64,000 nucleotides of DNA from NCBI RefSeq assembly GCF_000192745.1, contig NC_015259.1, positions 2,619,001 through 2,683,000 of the forward strand, in the 5' to 3' direction. Of the stretch, positions 8,899-16,756 are shown in pieces. The DNA comes from Polymorphum gilvum SL003B-26A1 (GTDB taxonomy: Bacteria > Pseudomonadota > Alphaproteobacteria > Rhizobiales > Stappiaceae). Made by a program: the position numbers and the translations under genes. Under the pieces are notes generated by a model. The model was not told the origin of the DNA. It searched no databases and saw only the letters and a program-made list of their open reading frames with translations. Positions within the stretch are counted from its first letter, which is position 1, and each line of letters opens with the position of its first letter.

Positions 8899-9436
8899 CA
8901 GATAGGCGGTATCCTCGACCCGGTATTCCTGGCGGATGAGCTCAACGCGCGCGATGGCGCGCTCACGCGAGTCGCGCAGGTGGAGTTCCAACGCGTCGGC
9001 CGCGTCGCGGACGCGACCGCCTTCGAGCAGGGCGACGATGACCAGATGCTCGGCGAGGAACGGTTCGGTCGCGAACAGCCGTGGCGTCCACCTGTACAGG
9101 AATCGGTGCGCGATGAGCAGCGACTGGTGCAGGGTGATGGCCTGCATCAGCGTCTCGTTGCGGCAATGGGCGAGAAGCTCGACGTGCATCTGGTGCTCCA
9201 GACGATCGAGCACACCGCCGGCATCCGGTGCCGCCTCGGCCATCGCGGCCTCCAGATCCGCGCGCATGCCGGCGAGGAAGCCGGCCGGAAGGTTCGCACA
9301 GGCCTTGACCAGGGCCGGCGGCTCCAGCAGCCAGCGCAATTCGTAGAGCTCGCCGATATGATCGGGGGTCAGGGCCGGCGCGACCCAGCGGCCGGCGTCA
9401 TCCTTGCGCACCAGACCCTTTTGCTGGAGCCGGAGG
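8884..9436 (-). pseudogene. GntR/FCD-family regulator, N-terminus deleted
   Basis: The reading frame encodes a complete FCD ligand-binding domain, from 'GLVRKDDAGRWVAPAL' through 'LYELRWLLEPPAL' to a helix with 'HLRDSRERAIARVE'. It picks up only at the last residues of the winged helix-turn-helix ('LRLQQKGLV'). Upstream of about position 9436 the frame continues into meaningless His/Arg-rich sequence because that DNA belongs to a TRAP permease read on the opposite strand. The DNA-binding domain and promoter are gone, so the gene should be dead as a repressor. The intact neighbour regulator at 34361-35071 shows what a full-length member of this family looks like. Confidence 0.85.
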
Positions 9437-9819
9437 CGATCGCCGGCTGGATCGGCGGGCTGACCGGCAACGTGTCGCTGGTCATGGTGCTGATTGCACT
9501 GCTGGTGCTGGCGGCGGGCCTGGTCATCGACGCGACGGTGCTGATCATCATGCTGACGCCGATCTTCCTGCCGCTGATCCGCAGCCTCGGCGGCGATCCG
9601 GTGCATTTCGGCGTGGTGTTCATCATCGCCGCGACGATCGGCAACTTCACGCCGCCGGTCGGCGCGGCCATGTATGCGGTGTGCTCGATCCTGAAGACCG
9701 GCATCGGTGACTATGCACACGAGTCCGTGCCGCTGATGCTGGCGGTGGCGATCGTCACGCTGGCGCTGGTATTCCTGCCGCAGGCGGCGCTGTTCCTGCC
9801 CAACCTCCTTGTTCGGCTG
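9437..9819 (+). pseudogene. dctM: TRAP transporter large permease (DctM), C-terminal remnant
   Basis: Only the last 120-odd residues of a DctM permease remain, beginning 'EAIAGWIGGLTGN' and ending 'ALFLPNLL', with the conserved 'TPPVGAAMYAVCSI' loop. It aligns with the C-terminus of the intact permease at 36725-38002, which ends 'LFLPNLAF' then stop. Here the frame runs past the expected end. One extra T in 'ctccttgttcggctga' would account for this, because removing it gives LLFG and a stop at 9819. Three quarters of the protein, any start codon and the small permease and binding-protein genes are missing. It abuts the GntR remnant back to back. Confidence 0.85.
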
Positions 9820-9847
9820 ACGGCCCGCGGCAGGTGCTGCGGGCCGT
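9820..9847. terminator. Inverted repeat after the dctM remnant
   Basis: ACGGCCCGC and GCGGGCCGT (9 of 9 complementary) around a 10-base loop, starting at the last base of the inferred original dctM stop. It fits an old terminator for the TRAP operon and now separates it from the convergent amidohydrolase gene. No T-run. Confidence 0.5.
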
Positions 9848-9850
9848 CGC

Positions 9851-9880
9851 AGGGCGTCTCAGGGCGTCTCAGGGCGTCTC
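9851..9880. repeat. Three tandem 10-base repeats at the amidohydrolase stop codon
   Basis: AGGGCGTCTC three times in a row, running into the gene's stop (tca, 9879-9881). Each unit boundary reads ...tctcagg..., so every copy recreates a stop codon in the minus strand. Confidence 0.9.
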
Positions 9881-11333
9881 AGGCGCGGAACAGGTCGCGC
9901 TCGATGGCGGCGGCCGCAAACAGGTGGTCGCGGCTCGCCTCCAGCTCGGCGCGCAGCCGGTCGAGGTCGAAGCCGAGGACGCTGCCCTGCCACTTCTTCA
10001 CCTTGCCGGCGACCAGCACCGTGTCGACGTTGGAACGCTCCATCAGCGTCACCACCGCGCCGGGCACGTGGTTGAGCGGGGCGACGTTGAGCGCCGTGGC
10101 GTCGAGCAGGATGATGTCGGCGTCCTTGCCGGGGGTCAGCGAGCCGGTGCGCGCGTCGAGCCTGAGCCCGCGGGCGCCCTCGATTGTGGCGAAGCGGATC
10201 GCGTCCATGGCGCTCAGGAGCTTGGGATAGTCCTCGCCGCGCAGCGCCATCTCGTTGGCGATGCTGCGCTGCAAGGTAACCGCGCTGCGCATCTGGGTGA
10301 ACATGTCGGCGGTCATCGTGCATTCGACGTCGGTCGACAGCGACGGCCTGAGGCCGTGGTCGAGCGCCTTCTGGATCGGCGGCATGCCGTGGCGCATCTG
10401 CATCTCGATCGGCACGGAGAGCGAGATGTGGGCACCGGCGTCGGCGGCGTATTTCCAGCCCTCCTCGCTCATGCCGGTCATGTGGATGAAGATGTTGTCG
10501 GGGCCGAAGCGGCCGGCGGCGCCAAGCGCGTCGAAGGTCGGCTGCATGCCGAAGGTGCCGACGACATGCAGCGCGATCGGGATGGCGAGCTCGCGGCCGA
10601 CGTCCCAGGCGGCCTCGTAGCCCGGCAGGTAGATCTCGCCGCCCATGACCATGGTCAGCAGCTGGTCGTCGCTGGCGAACCACTGGTCGCGGATGCGGCG
10701 GGCGTCCTGCGGGTATTTCGAGCGCTCGCCCCAGCCCTCGAAATAGCCGAAGGCGGCGCGCCGGCCGGCATCGCGCAGGGCGGAGAGCGCGGCGTCGGAA
10801 TGCTCCGGCGAATGATGGATCTGGCTGACGTCCATCACCGTGGTGACGCCGGCGTCGATCTGGGCGATCGAGCCGTAAAGCTCGTTGATGTAGACGTCCT
10901 CGGGCCGGTAGACGAGCGAGAACTTCTGCAGGATCGCCTCGTAGTAATTGTAGACGCTTTCCGGACGGCCGTCGTTGATCAGGATGCCGTCGGCGAGGAA
11001 GCTTCTGAGCGCCGTCTCGAACTGGTGGTGATGGGTATCGACGAAGCCGGGCATGACGATCATGCCGGCGGCCTCGATCACCGCGGCGTCGCCGGCGTCA
11101 ATGCGGGCCCCGACCTCCAGGATGCGGCGGCCCTCCAGCAGCACGTCGCCCTCGGCGAAGTTGCCGACGGCGTCGTCTACCGACAGCACGGCACCGCCGC
11201 GGATCAGGGTCCGGCGGCCGGGCTCGCCGATGCCGGCAGGCATGGGTCCCTTGTGCGGCGCGGGCGTGGCGGCAAAGCCGCCGCCCCCCGATCCGGCCGG
11301 TGCGCGAAGCAGCGCATCACAGAATCTGCACAT
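9879..11333 (-). CDS. Amidohydrolase of the TrzA/AtzA/8-oxoguanine deaminase type
   Basis: 484-residue metal-dependent hydrolase. Metal motif 'GFVDTHHHQFE', a later histidine in 'ALHVVGTFG', 'FIHMTGMSEEGW', and catalytic 'LSTDVECT' define the family that deaminates or dechlorinates s-triazines, 8-oxoguanine, S-adenosylhomocysteine and similar rings. The start at 11333 ('MCRFCDALL') has a strong ribosome site (aggggaggaag); upstream sequence is a promoter with a palindrome. The N-terminal Cys-rich 'MCRFCD' followed by a Gly/Pro-rich stretch is a loose extension before the barrel. It belongs, by its operator, to the IclR-controlled cluster. The substrate is not predictable from sequence. Confidence 0.82.
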   Translation of the reverse strand: MCRFCDALLRAPAGSGGGGFAATPAPHKGPMPAGIGEPGRRTLIRGGAVLSVDDAVGNFAEGDVLLEGRRILEVGARIDAGDAAVIEAAGMIVMPGFVDTHHHQFETALRSFLADGILINDGRPESVYNYYEAILQKFSLVYRPEDVYINELYGSIAQIDAGVTTVMDVSQIHHSPEHSDAALSALRDAGRRAAFGYFEGWGERSKYPQDARRIRDQWFASDDQLLTMVMGGEIYLPGYEAAWDVGRELAIPIALHVVGTFGMQPTFDALGAAGRFGPDNIFIHMTGMSEEGWKYAADAGAHISLSVPIEMQMRHGMPPIQKALDHGLRPSLSTDVECTMTADMFTQMRSAVTLQRSIANEMALRGEDYPKLLSAMDAIRFATIEGARGLRLDARTGSLTPGKDADIILLDATALNVAPLNHVPGAVVTLMERSNVDTVLVAGKVKKWQGSVLGFDLDRLRAELEASRDHLFAAAAIERDLFRA

Positions 11334-11348
11334 CGGTCTTCCTCCCCT

Positions 11349-11367
11349 AATTTCGCACTGCGAAATT
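11349..11367. promoter_or_regulatory. Palindromic operator, probable IclR site
   Basis: AATTTCGCA-C-TGCGAAATT: perfect 9-base arms around one base, just upstream of the amidohydrolase ribosome site. A second TTCGCA...TGCG element follows at 11371-11382. The same design occurs between the dioxygenase and the citryl-CoA-lyase-like gene. Confidence 0.7.
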
Positions 11368-11431
11368 TTCTTCGCATTTGCGTTAAAGAAAAAGACCCCC
11401 ACTCGCAGCCGCGCGAGTGGGGGCGGATCGT

Positions 11432-12235
11432 TCAGTCGGAGCCGAGGACGGCGGCGAGCGCCGGCACCCGCGCCGAGGCGGCCGCGATGCGCGTCGCGGC
11501 CATGCGCAGGTCCTGGAGTCGTTCGGCGACCATCTGGTCGGCAGTGACCAGGCCCGAATAGCCCGAGGAGTTCAGCGCCGCGAGCGTGCGCCCGTCGGGC
11601 GTGCGCACGGGCACGGCGAGCGCGGTGATGCCGTAGTCGAGCTGGTCGACGGTGGTGGCGTAGCCGAGTTCGCGCACCTTCCAGACGATGCGCCGCAACT
11701 CCTCCTTCGAGGTGACGGTGCGCGCGGTCAGCGCGACCGGCTCGACGGTCTCGAAATAGCGGTCGAGCGCCTCGTCGGCCAGGCCGGCGAGCAGGACGCG
11801 GCCGAGCGAGGTGGCGTGGGCGGGATAGCGCGCGCCGACGACCGCGCTCGCCCGGCGCGCGCGCTGGGTCGAGTGGTGGGCGATGTAGATGACGTCATGG
11901 CCGTCGAGGGTGGCGACGGAGGCCGCGTCGCCGTGCTTGTCGACGATCTGGCGCAATTCGGGCAGCAGCAGTTCGTCGATGCGCGCGGCGAAATAGAACC
12001 CGGAGCCGAGCGTCATCACCTTGGGCTTGAGGTGGAAGCGCTTGGCGGTCTGGCCGACATAGCCGAGGGTCGCCAGCGTGATCAGGCTGCGCCGGGCGGC
12101 GGCCGGCGACAGGCCGACCCGCCGCGCGATCTCGCTCAGCGTCATCTCGGGATGCGTCGCGTCGAAGCATTCGAGCACGGCGAGACCCTTCGCCAGGGCC
12201 TCCACGAATTCTGCCGGGCGCGGCGTGTCGGGCAA
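11432..12235 (-). CDS. IclR-family transcriptional regulator (PcaR/PobR type)
   Basis: 267-residue regulator with an N-terminal winged helix ('LSEIARRVGLSPAAARRSLITL') and an IclR effector domain ('GARYPAHATSLGRVLLAGL', 'YATTVDQLDYGITALAVPV'). 'FVEALAKGLAVLECFD' at the start is typical of the PcaR/PobR/CatR branch that controls aromatic catabolism. I chose a TTG start at 12235 because an AGGAGG lies five bases before it; the frame is also open a little further upstream. It is co-directional with, and 24 bases after, the intradiol dioxygenase gene. It probably binds the shared palindromes and senses a ring-cleavage intermediate. Confidence 0.88.
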   Translation of the reverse strand: MPDTPRPAEFVEALAKGLAVLECFDATHPEMTLSEIARRVGLSPAAARRSLITLATLGYVGQTAKRFHLKPKVMTLGSGFYFAARIDELLLPELRQIVDKHGDAASVATLDGHDVIYIAHHSTQRARRASAVVGARYPAHATSLGRVLLAGLADEALDRYFETVEPVALTARTVTSKEELRRIVWKVRELGYATTVDQLDYGITALAVPVRTPDGRTLAALNSSGYSGLVTADQMVAERLQDLRMAATRIAAASARVPALAAVLGSD

Positions 12236-12259
12236 GAGGACCTCCTGTGCAAGCAAGGC

Positions 12260-13123
12260 TCAGCCTTCCGGTGCGAGCACGAAGTCGAAGCGGCATCGGG
12301 CATCGGGGCGCTTTTCGACCGGGAAGCCGAGATCGTCCGCCTTCTTCACAGGTTCGAGCTTGGTGATCAACGATTTTCGCACACCGAAAACGGCGTCGTT
12401 GTCGATGTATTCCGTGTTGTCGAAGAACAGCTCGGTGGTGATGGCGCGCATGCCCGGCGCGCGAACGATGTAGTGCAGATGGGCGGCGCGCCAGGCATGG
12501 CGGTTGCCGGCGCGCAGCAGCGCGCCGACCGGGCCGTCGTAGGGAACCGTGTAGGGCTTGGGCAGGACGGTGGTGTACCAGTACTCGCCCTTGTCGTTGG
12601 CGGTCAGCTTGCCGCGCAGGTCGTACTTGTCCTGACCGCTGGCCTGTTCCTGGATCGGATAGGTGCCGGAGGCGTCCGCCTGCCAGGTGTCGACGATGGC
12701 GCCGGGAAGCGCGTTGCCGAGCGTGTCGCGGACGATGCCGTGCACCAGCACGGTGGCGCCGTCGCGGTCCTTGGCGAGATGGCCGCCGAGGGCGAGTTCG
12801 GGCGCGTTGTCGAGGTAGAACGGCCCGAGATTCGACCCCTCGGTCGCGCCGCCGCGGGTGTTGATCATGTCGACCAGGGCCGAGAAGCCGAGCACGTCCG
12901 ACAAGAGGATGAACTCGTGGCGCTCCGGCGTGGAAATCTTGCCGCAGTCGTAGAGGAAATTCAGGATCCCCATCCACTCGTCGTGGGTCAGGTTCACCTC
13001 GCGCGTGTAGTCGTGCAGGTGGTCGATGAATGTTTCCAGCAGGAACTTGAAACGGCTGCCCTCTTGTGTGCGGAACGACTGCTTGACCGCCTCCGTCAGG
13101 CTGAACTGATTGATATCGCGCAT
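12260..13123 (-). CDS. Intradiol ring-cleavage dioxygenase (hydroxyquinol/catechol type)
   Basis: 287-residue non-haem iron(III) dioxygenase. The N-terminal helical dimerisation domain ends at about residue 95 and is followed by 'GSNLGPFYLDNAP' and a beta-sandwich. The four iron ligands are visible: Tyr in 'GTYPIQ', Tyr in 'PKPYTVPYDGPVG', and the two His of 'AAHLHYIV'. The 'GPFY' loop and long N-terminal domain favour catechol 1,2-dioxygenase or hydroxyquinol 1,2-dioxygenase over protocatechuate 3,4-dioxygenase. It would open a diol ring between the hydroxyls to a muconate or maleylacetate. It is divergent from a citryl-CoA-lyase-like gene and leads into the iclR gene. Confidence 0.88.
   Translation of the reverse strand: MRDINQFSLTEAVKQSFRTQEGSRFKFLLETFIDHLHDYTREVNLTHDEWMGILNFLYDCGKISTPERHEFILLSDVLGFSALVDMINTRGGATEGSNLGPFYLDNAPELALGGHLAKDRDGATVLVHGIVRDTLGNALPGAIVDTWQADASGTYPIQEQASGQDKYDLRGKLTANDKGEYWYTTVLPKPYTVPYDGPVGALLRAGNRHAWRAAHLHYIVRAPGMRAITTELFFDNTEYIDNDAVFGVRKSLITKLEPVKKADDLGFPVEKRPDARCRFDFVLAPEG
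12374..12390. promoter_or_regulatory. Possible third, internal copy of the IclR-type palindrome
   Basis: TTTTCGCA-C-ACCGAAAA has the same one-base centre as the two promoter palindromes and matches 6 of 8 arm positions. It lies inside the dioxygenase coding region, near its 3' end, so it may be chance. Confidence 0.3.
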
Positions 13124-13231
13124 GGTTTCCTCCGCTTTAACCTGTGACCGAAGCCTCTCGTCATCCCTTCGGCCCAAAATGACGGTTGACGAGAAGCTAA
13201 AACGCGCCGTAGATTCCGGCAAGTGAAAAAT

Positions 13232-13248
13232 TTTTCGTTATGCGAAAA
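13232..13248. promoter_or_regulatory. Palindromic operator between dioxygenase and lyase-like genes
   Basis: TTTTCGTT-A-TGCGAAAA, 6 of 8 arm positions symmetric, same geometry as the 11349 site. It sits immediately before the ribosome site (aaaggagg) of the plus-strand operon and within the divergent promoter region of the dioxygenase, so one site could control both. Confidence 0.6.
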
Positions 13249-13258
13249 GGAGGCGCGC

Positions 13259-14056
13259 ATGCGCATCGGAAAGCAGGACGGTGCTTTCACGGCGATCGCC
13301 ACATCGGACGAACACAGCATCACGGTGCGCGGCCACGACCTGTGCCGCGACCTGATCGGCAAGATCGACTTCACCGACTATTTCTGGCTGCTGGTCACCG
13401 GCATGCGGCCGAGCCCGGCCCAGCTGGCGGCGATGAATTCCTGTCTCGTCGCCATTGCCGAGCACGGCCTGGTGCCGAGCGTGCAGGCCGCCCGCATGAC
13501 GCTGGCCGCGGCCCCGGAAGCCTGGCAGGGCGCGATGGCCGCCGGTCTGCTCGGCATGGGCACGGTCGTCGCCGGCAGTTCCGAGGTTGCCGGGCGCTAT
13601 CTGGCCGAGGTGATCGAGGAGGCCGGCGACGGCGACCTGGAACAGGCGGCGATCCGGTCGCTGGAGCGGCTGAAGGCGGCCCGCCGCAAGGTTCCCGGCC
13701 TCGGCCATCCGCAGCACAGCGGCGGCGACCCGCGCGCCGACCGGCTGCTTGCCATCGCCGACGAACTCGGCATCGCCGGCACGCATATCGCCGCGCTGCG
13801 CCATCTCGGCAGCCATGCCCCGCGCATCATGAACCGGCCGCTGCCGATCAACGTGTCGGGCGCCATTCCGGCCGTGATCCTGGACGCCGGCTGGCCGCTG
13901 GAAGCGCTGAAGGCGGTGCCGCTGCTGGCGCGCGCCGCCGGCCTGGCGGCACATCTCCACGAGGAATCGCAGCGGCCGATCGGCTTCATCCTGTCGCACA
14001 AGGCCGATCTCGCCATCGCCTATGACGGCGCGCCGGCAGCCAAGGGAGCCGAGTGA
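13259..14056 (+). CDS. Citryl-CoA-lyase-like / small citrate-synthase-fold protein
   Basis: 265 residues, all belonging to the catalytic part of the citrate synthase fold, as in citryl-CoA lyase. It keeps His equivalents H69 ('AEHGLVPS') and H150 ('GLGHPQHSGGDPR'). The position where synthases and lyases have the catalytic Asp (usually 'INVDGA') appears to be Ser, 'PINVSGA' (S200). The chemistry may therefore differ from citryl-CoA cleavage, for instance acting on another branched hydroxyacyl-CoA. The ATG at 13259 has a clear ribosome site. Its stop overlaps the CoA-transferase start (TGATG), so the two products probably act on the same acid: activation to a thioester, then C-C cleavage. Confidence 0.75.
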   Translation: MRIGKQDGAFTAIATSDEHSITVRGHDLCRDLIGKIDFTDYFWLLVTGMRPSPAQLAAMNSCLVAIAEHGLVPSVQAARMTLAAAPEAWQGAMAAGLLGMGTVVAGSSEVAGRYLAEVIEEAGDGDLEQAAIRSLERLKAARRKVPGLGHPQHSGGDPRADRLLAIADELGIAGTHIAALRHLGSHAPRIMNRPLPINVSGAIPAVILDAGWPLEALKAVPLLARAAGLAAHLHEESQRPIGFILSHKADLAIAYDGAPAAKGAE

Positions 14057-15201
14057 TGGCCAAGCTCCTCAGCAGCATCCGCGTGGTCGAGATGGGCACC
14101 TACATCACGGGCCCGGCGGCGGCGATGCAACTCGCCGACCTCGGCGCCGACGTGATCAAGGTCGAGCGGCCGGGCGAAGGCGACCCGTTCCGCGCCTTCA
14201 AGGGCGGGCTCTATTCGCCGCATTTCCAGACCTACAACCGCAACAAGCGCTCGATCGCGCTCGACACCCGCAATCCGGACGACCTGGCAGTGTTCAGGGA
14301 ACTGATCGCCGGGGCGGACGTGTTCATCCAGAACTTCCGGCCCGGCGTCGCCGAGAAGCTCGGCGCCGGCGAGGACGACCTGCGCCGGCTCAACCCGCGC
14401 CTGATCTACTGCGCCATCTCCGGCTTCGGCACCTCAGGTCCGGCGCGCGACCGCCCGGCCTACGACACCGTCGCCCAGGCCGCATCGGGCTTCCTGCGGC
14501 TGGTCACGCCTCCGGTCAAGCCTCGGGTCATCGGCCCAGCGATCGCCGACGCGGTAACCGGTCACTACGCCGCCACCGGCATCCTCGCCGCGCTGGTGCA
14601 GCGGGGCGTCACCGGCAAGGGGGCCCGGCTCGACATCTCGATGCTGGAAGCCATGTGCCATTTCAACCTGGACAGCTTCACGCACTACTACAGCGTCGAC
14701 GAGGTGATGGGCCCGCTGTCGCGGCCGGTGGTGTCGCAGAGCTACACGTTCGAATGCGCCGACGACAAATGGATCGCTTTCCACCTGTCGTCGCCGGCCA
14801 AGTTCTGGGACGGGCTGCTGGCGGCGACCGGCCAGGAGCAACTGGCGCGCGATCCGCGCTTCGCCGAGCGGCTGGAGCGGATCCAGCACCAGGACGAGCT
14901 GATCGAGATCCTGACGCCGGTGTTCAAGACCGCGCCGAGGGACGACTGGTGCGCCCGCTTCGAGACCCACGAGGTGCCCTATTCGCCGGCCTACGATTCC
15001 GACGAGGCACTCGAGGATCCGCAGGCAAAACACCTCGGCATCGCCGTAAGCGTGCCGCACGCGACGATGGGCCAGTTCACCACCGTGCGCGCGCCCTACA
15101 GCTTCGACGGCGAAGCCGACCGCGACCTGCTGCCGCCGCCGATGCTCGACGAGCACGGCGCCGAAATCCGCGCCGAGCTGGCGCGCCGCAAGACCGGCTG
15201 A
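14056..15201 (+). CDS. Family III CoA-transferase (CaiB/BaiF)
   Basis: 381-residue CaiB/BaiF family protein. 'MGTYITGPAAAMQLADLGADVIKVERPGEGDPFR' is the family's N-terminal CoA-binding region (quoted in part: 'LADLGADVIKVERP'). The 'NRNKRSIALD' and 'QNFRPGVAEKLG' blocks follow. The catalytic Asp is expected in the 'RLDISMLEAM' segment. It moves CoA between an acyl-CoA donor and a carboxylic acid. Coupled by stop/start overlap to the lyase-like gene. Formyl-CoA transferase or racemase activity is possible in the family, but the operon favours activation of a ring-cleavage product. Confidence 0.85.
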   Translation: MAKLLSSIRVVEMGTYITGPAAAMQLADLGADVIKVERPGEGDPFRAFKGGLYSPHFQTYNRNKRSIALDTRNPDDLAVFRELIAGADVFIQNFRPGVAEKLGAGEDDLRRLNPRLIYCAISGFGTSGPARDRPAYDTVAQAASGFLRLVTPPVKPRVIGPAIADAVTGHYAATGILAALVQRGVTGKGARLDISMLEAMCHFNLDSFTHYYSVDEVMGPLSRPVVSQSYTFECADDKWIAFHLSSPAKFWDGLLAATGQEQLARDPRFAERLERIQHQDELIEILTPVFKTAPRDDWCARFETHEVPYSPAYDSDEALEDPQAKHLGIAVSVPHATMGQFTTVRAPYSFDGEADRDLLPPPMLDEHGAEIRAELARRKTG

Positions 15202-15222
15202 GCGGGCATCCGGGAGGAAACG

Positions 15223-15621
15223 ATGACCGACGCACCGACCGCCCTGCCCGTCGCTGCCGTGATCGAGGCGAGCAGGCAGATGCTGCAGAAGCAGCTCTAC
15301 GCGATCTTCACGACGCCGGTGGCCGGGCTCGGACCGGTGCTGGCGCAGATGGAGGACCACCTCGCGTTCCAGGTCGCCCTGGAGCGCGACGGCATCCTGT
15401 TCGCCGCCGGGCCGATGTGGAGCGACGACGAACGGGACTGGCACGGCGAAGGCCTCGTCGTCGTGCGCGCCGGATCGAGGGCGGAGGCGGAAGCCATCGC
15501 CGTCCGCGATCCCATGCATGCATCCGGCGCCCGCACCTTCCGGGTACGGCCGTGGATGATCAACGAGGGAACCATGACCGTCCGGCTCGACCTGTCGAGC
15601 CAGCGCTTCGTGGTCGTATAG
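15223..15621 (+). CDS. YciI-like protein
   Basis: 132-residue protein with a single YCII-related domain (ferredoxin-like fold, same superfamily as muconolactone isomerase). It shows 'MEDHLAFQVALERDGILFAAGPMW' style strand-helix-strand, with the characteristic His ('EDHL') and Gly-Pro ('AGPMW'). A good ribosome site (gggaggaaacg) precedes the ATG. In a cluster with an intradiol dioxygenase, a muconolactone-isomerase-like step is an attractive idea but only an inference. Confidence 0.75.
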   Translation: MTDAPTALPVAAVIEASRQMLQKQLYAIFTTPVAGLGPVLAQMEDHLAFQVALERDGILFAAGPMWSDDERDWHGEGLVVVRAGSRAEAEAIAVRDPMHASGARTFRVRPWMINEGTMTVRLDLSSQRFVVV

Positions 15622-15643
15622 GACTTCAAGGGAGGAGGAACAC

Positions 15644-16723
15644 ATGAGGATCCTGTTCGGACTACTGGCAGCGGGGGCCATCGCCCTGCCGCTCGCCGCC
15701 CATGCCCAGGAAACGATCAAGCTGACGGTGGCGTCGAGCCACCCGACGACGATCCCCTGGGTCGGCATGATCAAGAGCCATTTCATGGCCGAGACCGACC
15801 GCATCCTGGCGGAAAAGGGCAATTACAAGATCGAGTGGCAGGAGGCCTTCGGCGGCACGCTGTACAAGGCCAACGCGACGCTGACGTCGGTCGAGCAGGG
15901 CGTCACCGACGTCGGCTGGGTGTTCTCGTTCCTGGAGGGCGCCAAACTGCCGCTGAGCCAGGTCAGCACCTACACGCCGTTCACCACCTCGAACCCGCCG
16001 GCCCAGCTCGCCACCATGGCTGAGTTGCTGGACGCCGTGCCCGAGTTCCGCAAGGAATGGGAGCAGTACAATCTCGTCGTGCTCGGGCTGACGGGAACCG
16101 ACGGCTACGACCTCTACACCAAGACGCCGATCACCAAGCTCGACGACCTCAACGGCATGAAGATCTCTGCTCCCGGCGTGCTCGGCACCTGGCTGCGCGG
16201 CACCGGCGCCAACGCGGTCGACGGCTCGCTGACCAGCTTCTACACCGACATCCAGACCGGCGTGTCCGACGGCGTGCTGTCGCTCGCCCTCGGCGTGCTG
16301 CCGGCCAAGCTCTACGAGGTCGCCCCCTACCTGACGCGTGTGCGCATGGGCGTCGCCTTCTCGGGGGCGGTCGCCATCAACCGCGACAGTTGGGACGGCC
16401 TGCCGGCCGAGGTACAGGAGGCCATGACCGCGGCCGGCGCCTTCTACACGGAGGCCCACGGCAAGGACCTGCTGGAACGCCACGAGATGGCGATCGCCAA
16501 GATCGTCGAGACCGGCGCGTCGCAGACGCCGCCCGTCGTCCTGTCCGAACTGCCGGCCGAGGAGCGCCAGCGCTGGGTCGACGCGCTGCCGGACCTCGCC
16601 GGCGAATGGGCGGCGGCGGCAGAGGCAAAGGGTCTGCCCGGCAAGGCCTTCCTCTCCGCCTACATGGACGGGCTGCGCAAGCGCGGCGAGACCCCGGCAC
16701 GCGCCTGGGACAAGGCCGAATGA
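15644..16723 (+). CDS. dctP: TRAP transporter substrate-binding protein (DctP)
   Basis: 359 residues with a cleavable signal peptide (about residues 1-22, ending 'AHAQE') and a DctP fold. The block 'YKIEWQEAFGGTLYK' and the closing 'ARAWDKAE' are shared with the binding protein at 43971, marking a common subfamily. It captures an organic acid in the periplasm for the DctQ/DctM channel encoded next. Strong ribosome site (gggaggagg). Likely ligand: the compound, or a breakdown product, handled by the upstream enzymes. Confidence 0.92.
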   Translation: MRILFGLLAAGAIALPLAAHAQETIKLTVASSHPTTIPWVGMIKSHFMAETDRILAEKGNYKIEWQEAFGGTLYKANATLTSVEQGVTDVGWVFSFLEGAKLPLSQVSTYTPFTTSNPPAQLATMAELLDAVPEFRKEWEQYNLVVLGLTGTDGYDLYTKTPITKLDDLNGMKISAPGVLGTWLRGTGANAVDGSLTSFYTDIQTGVSDGVLSLALGVLPAKLYEVAPYLTRVRMGVAFSGAVAINRDSWDGLPAEVQEAMTAAGAFYTEAHGKDLLERHEMAIAKIVETGASQTPPVVLSELPAEERQRWVDALPDLAGEWAAAAEAKGLPGKAFLSAYMDGLRKRGETPARAWDKAE

Positions 16724-16756
16724 CCGGCCGAGCGACCGCACGCGCCCGGAGCTGAC

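Noticed and set aside
8812-10230. One long plus-strand gene across the GntR remnant, dctM remnant and amidohydrolase end
   Set aside because: Only the middle 380 bases encode recognisable protein (dctM C-terminus); flanks are antisense to real genes.
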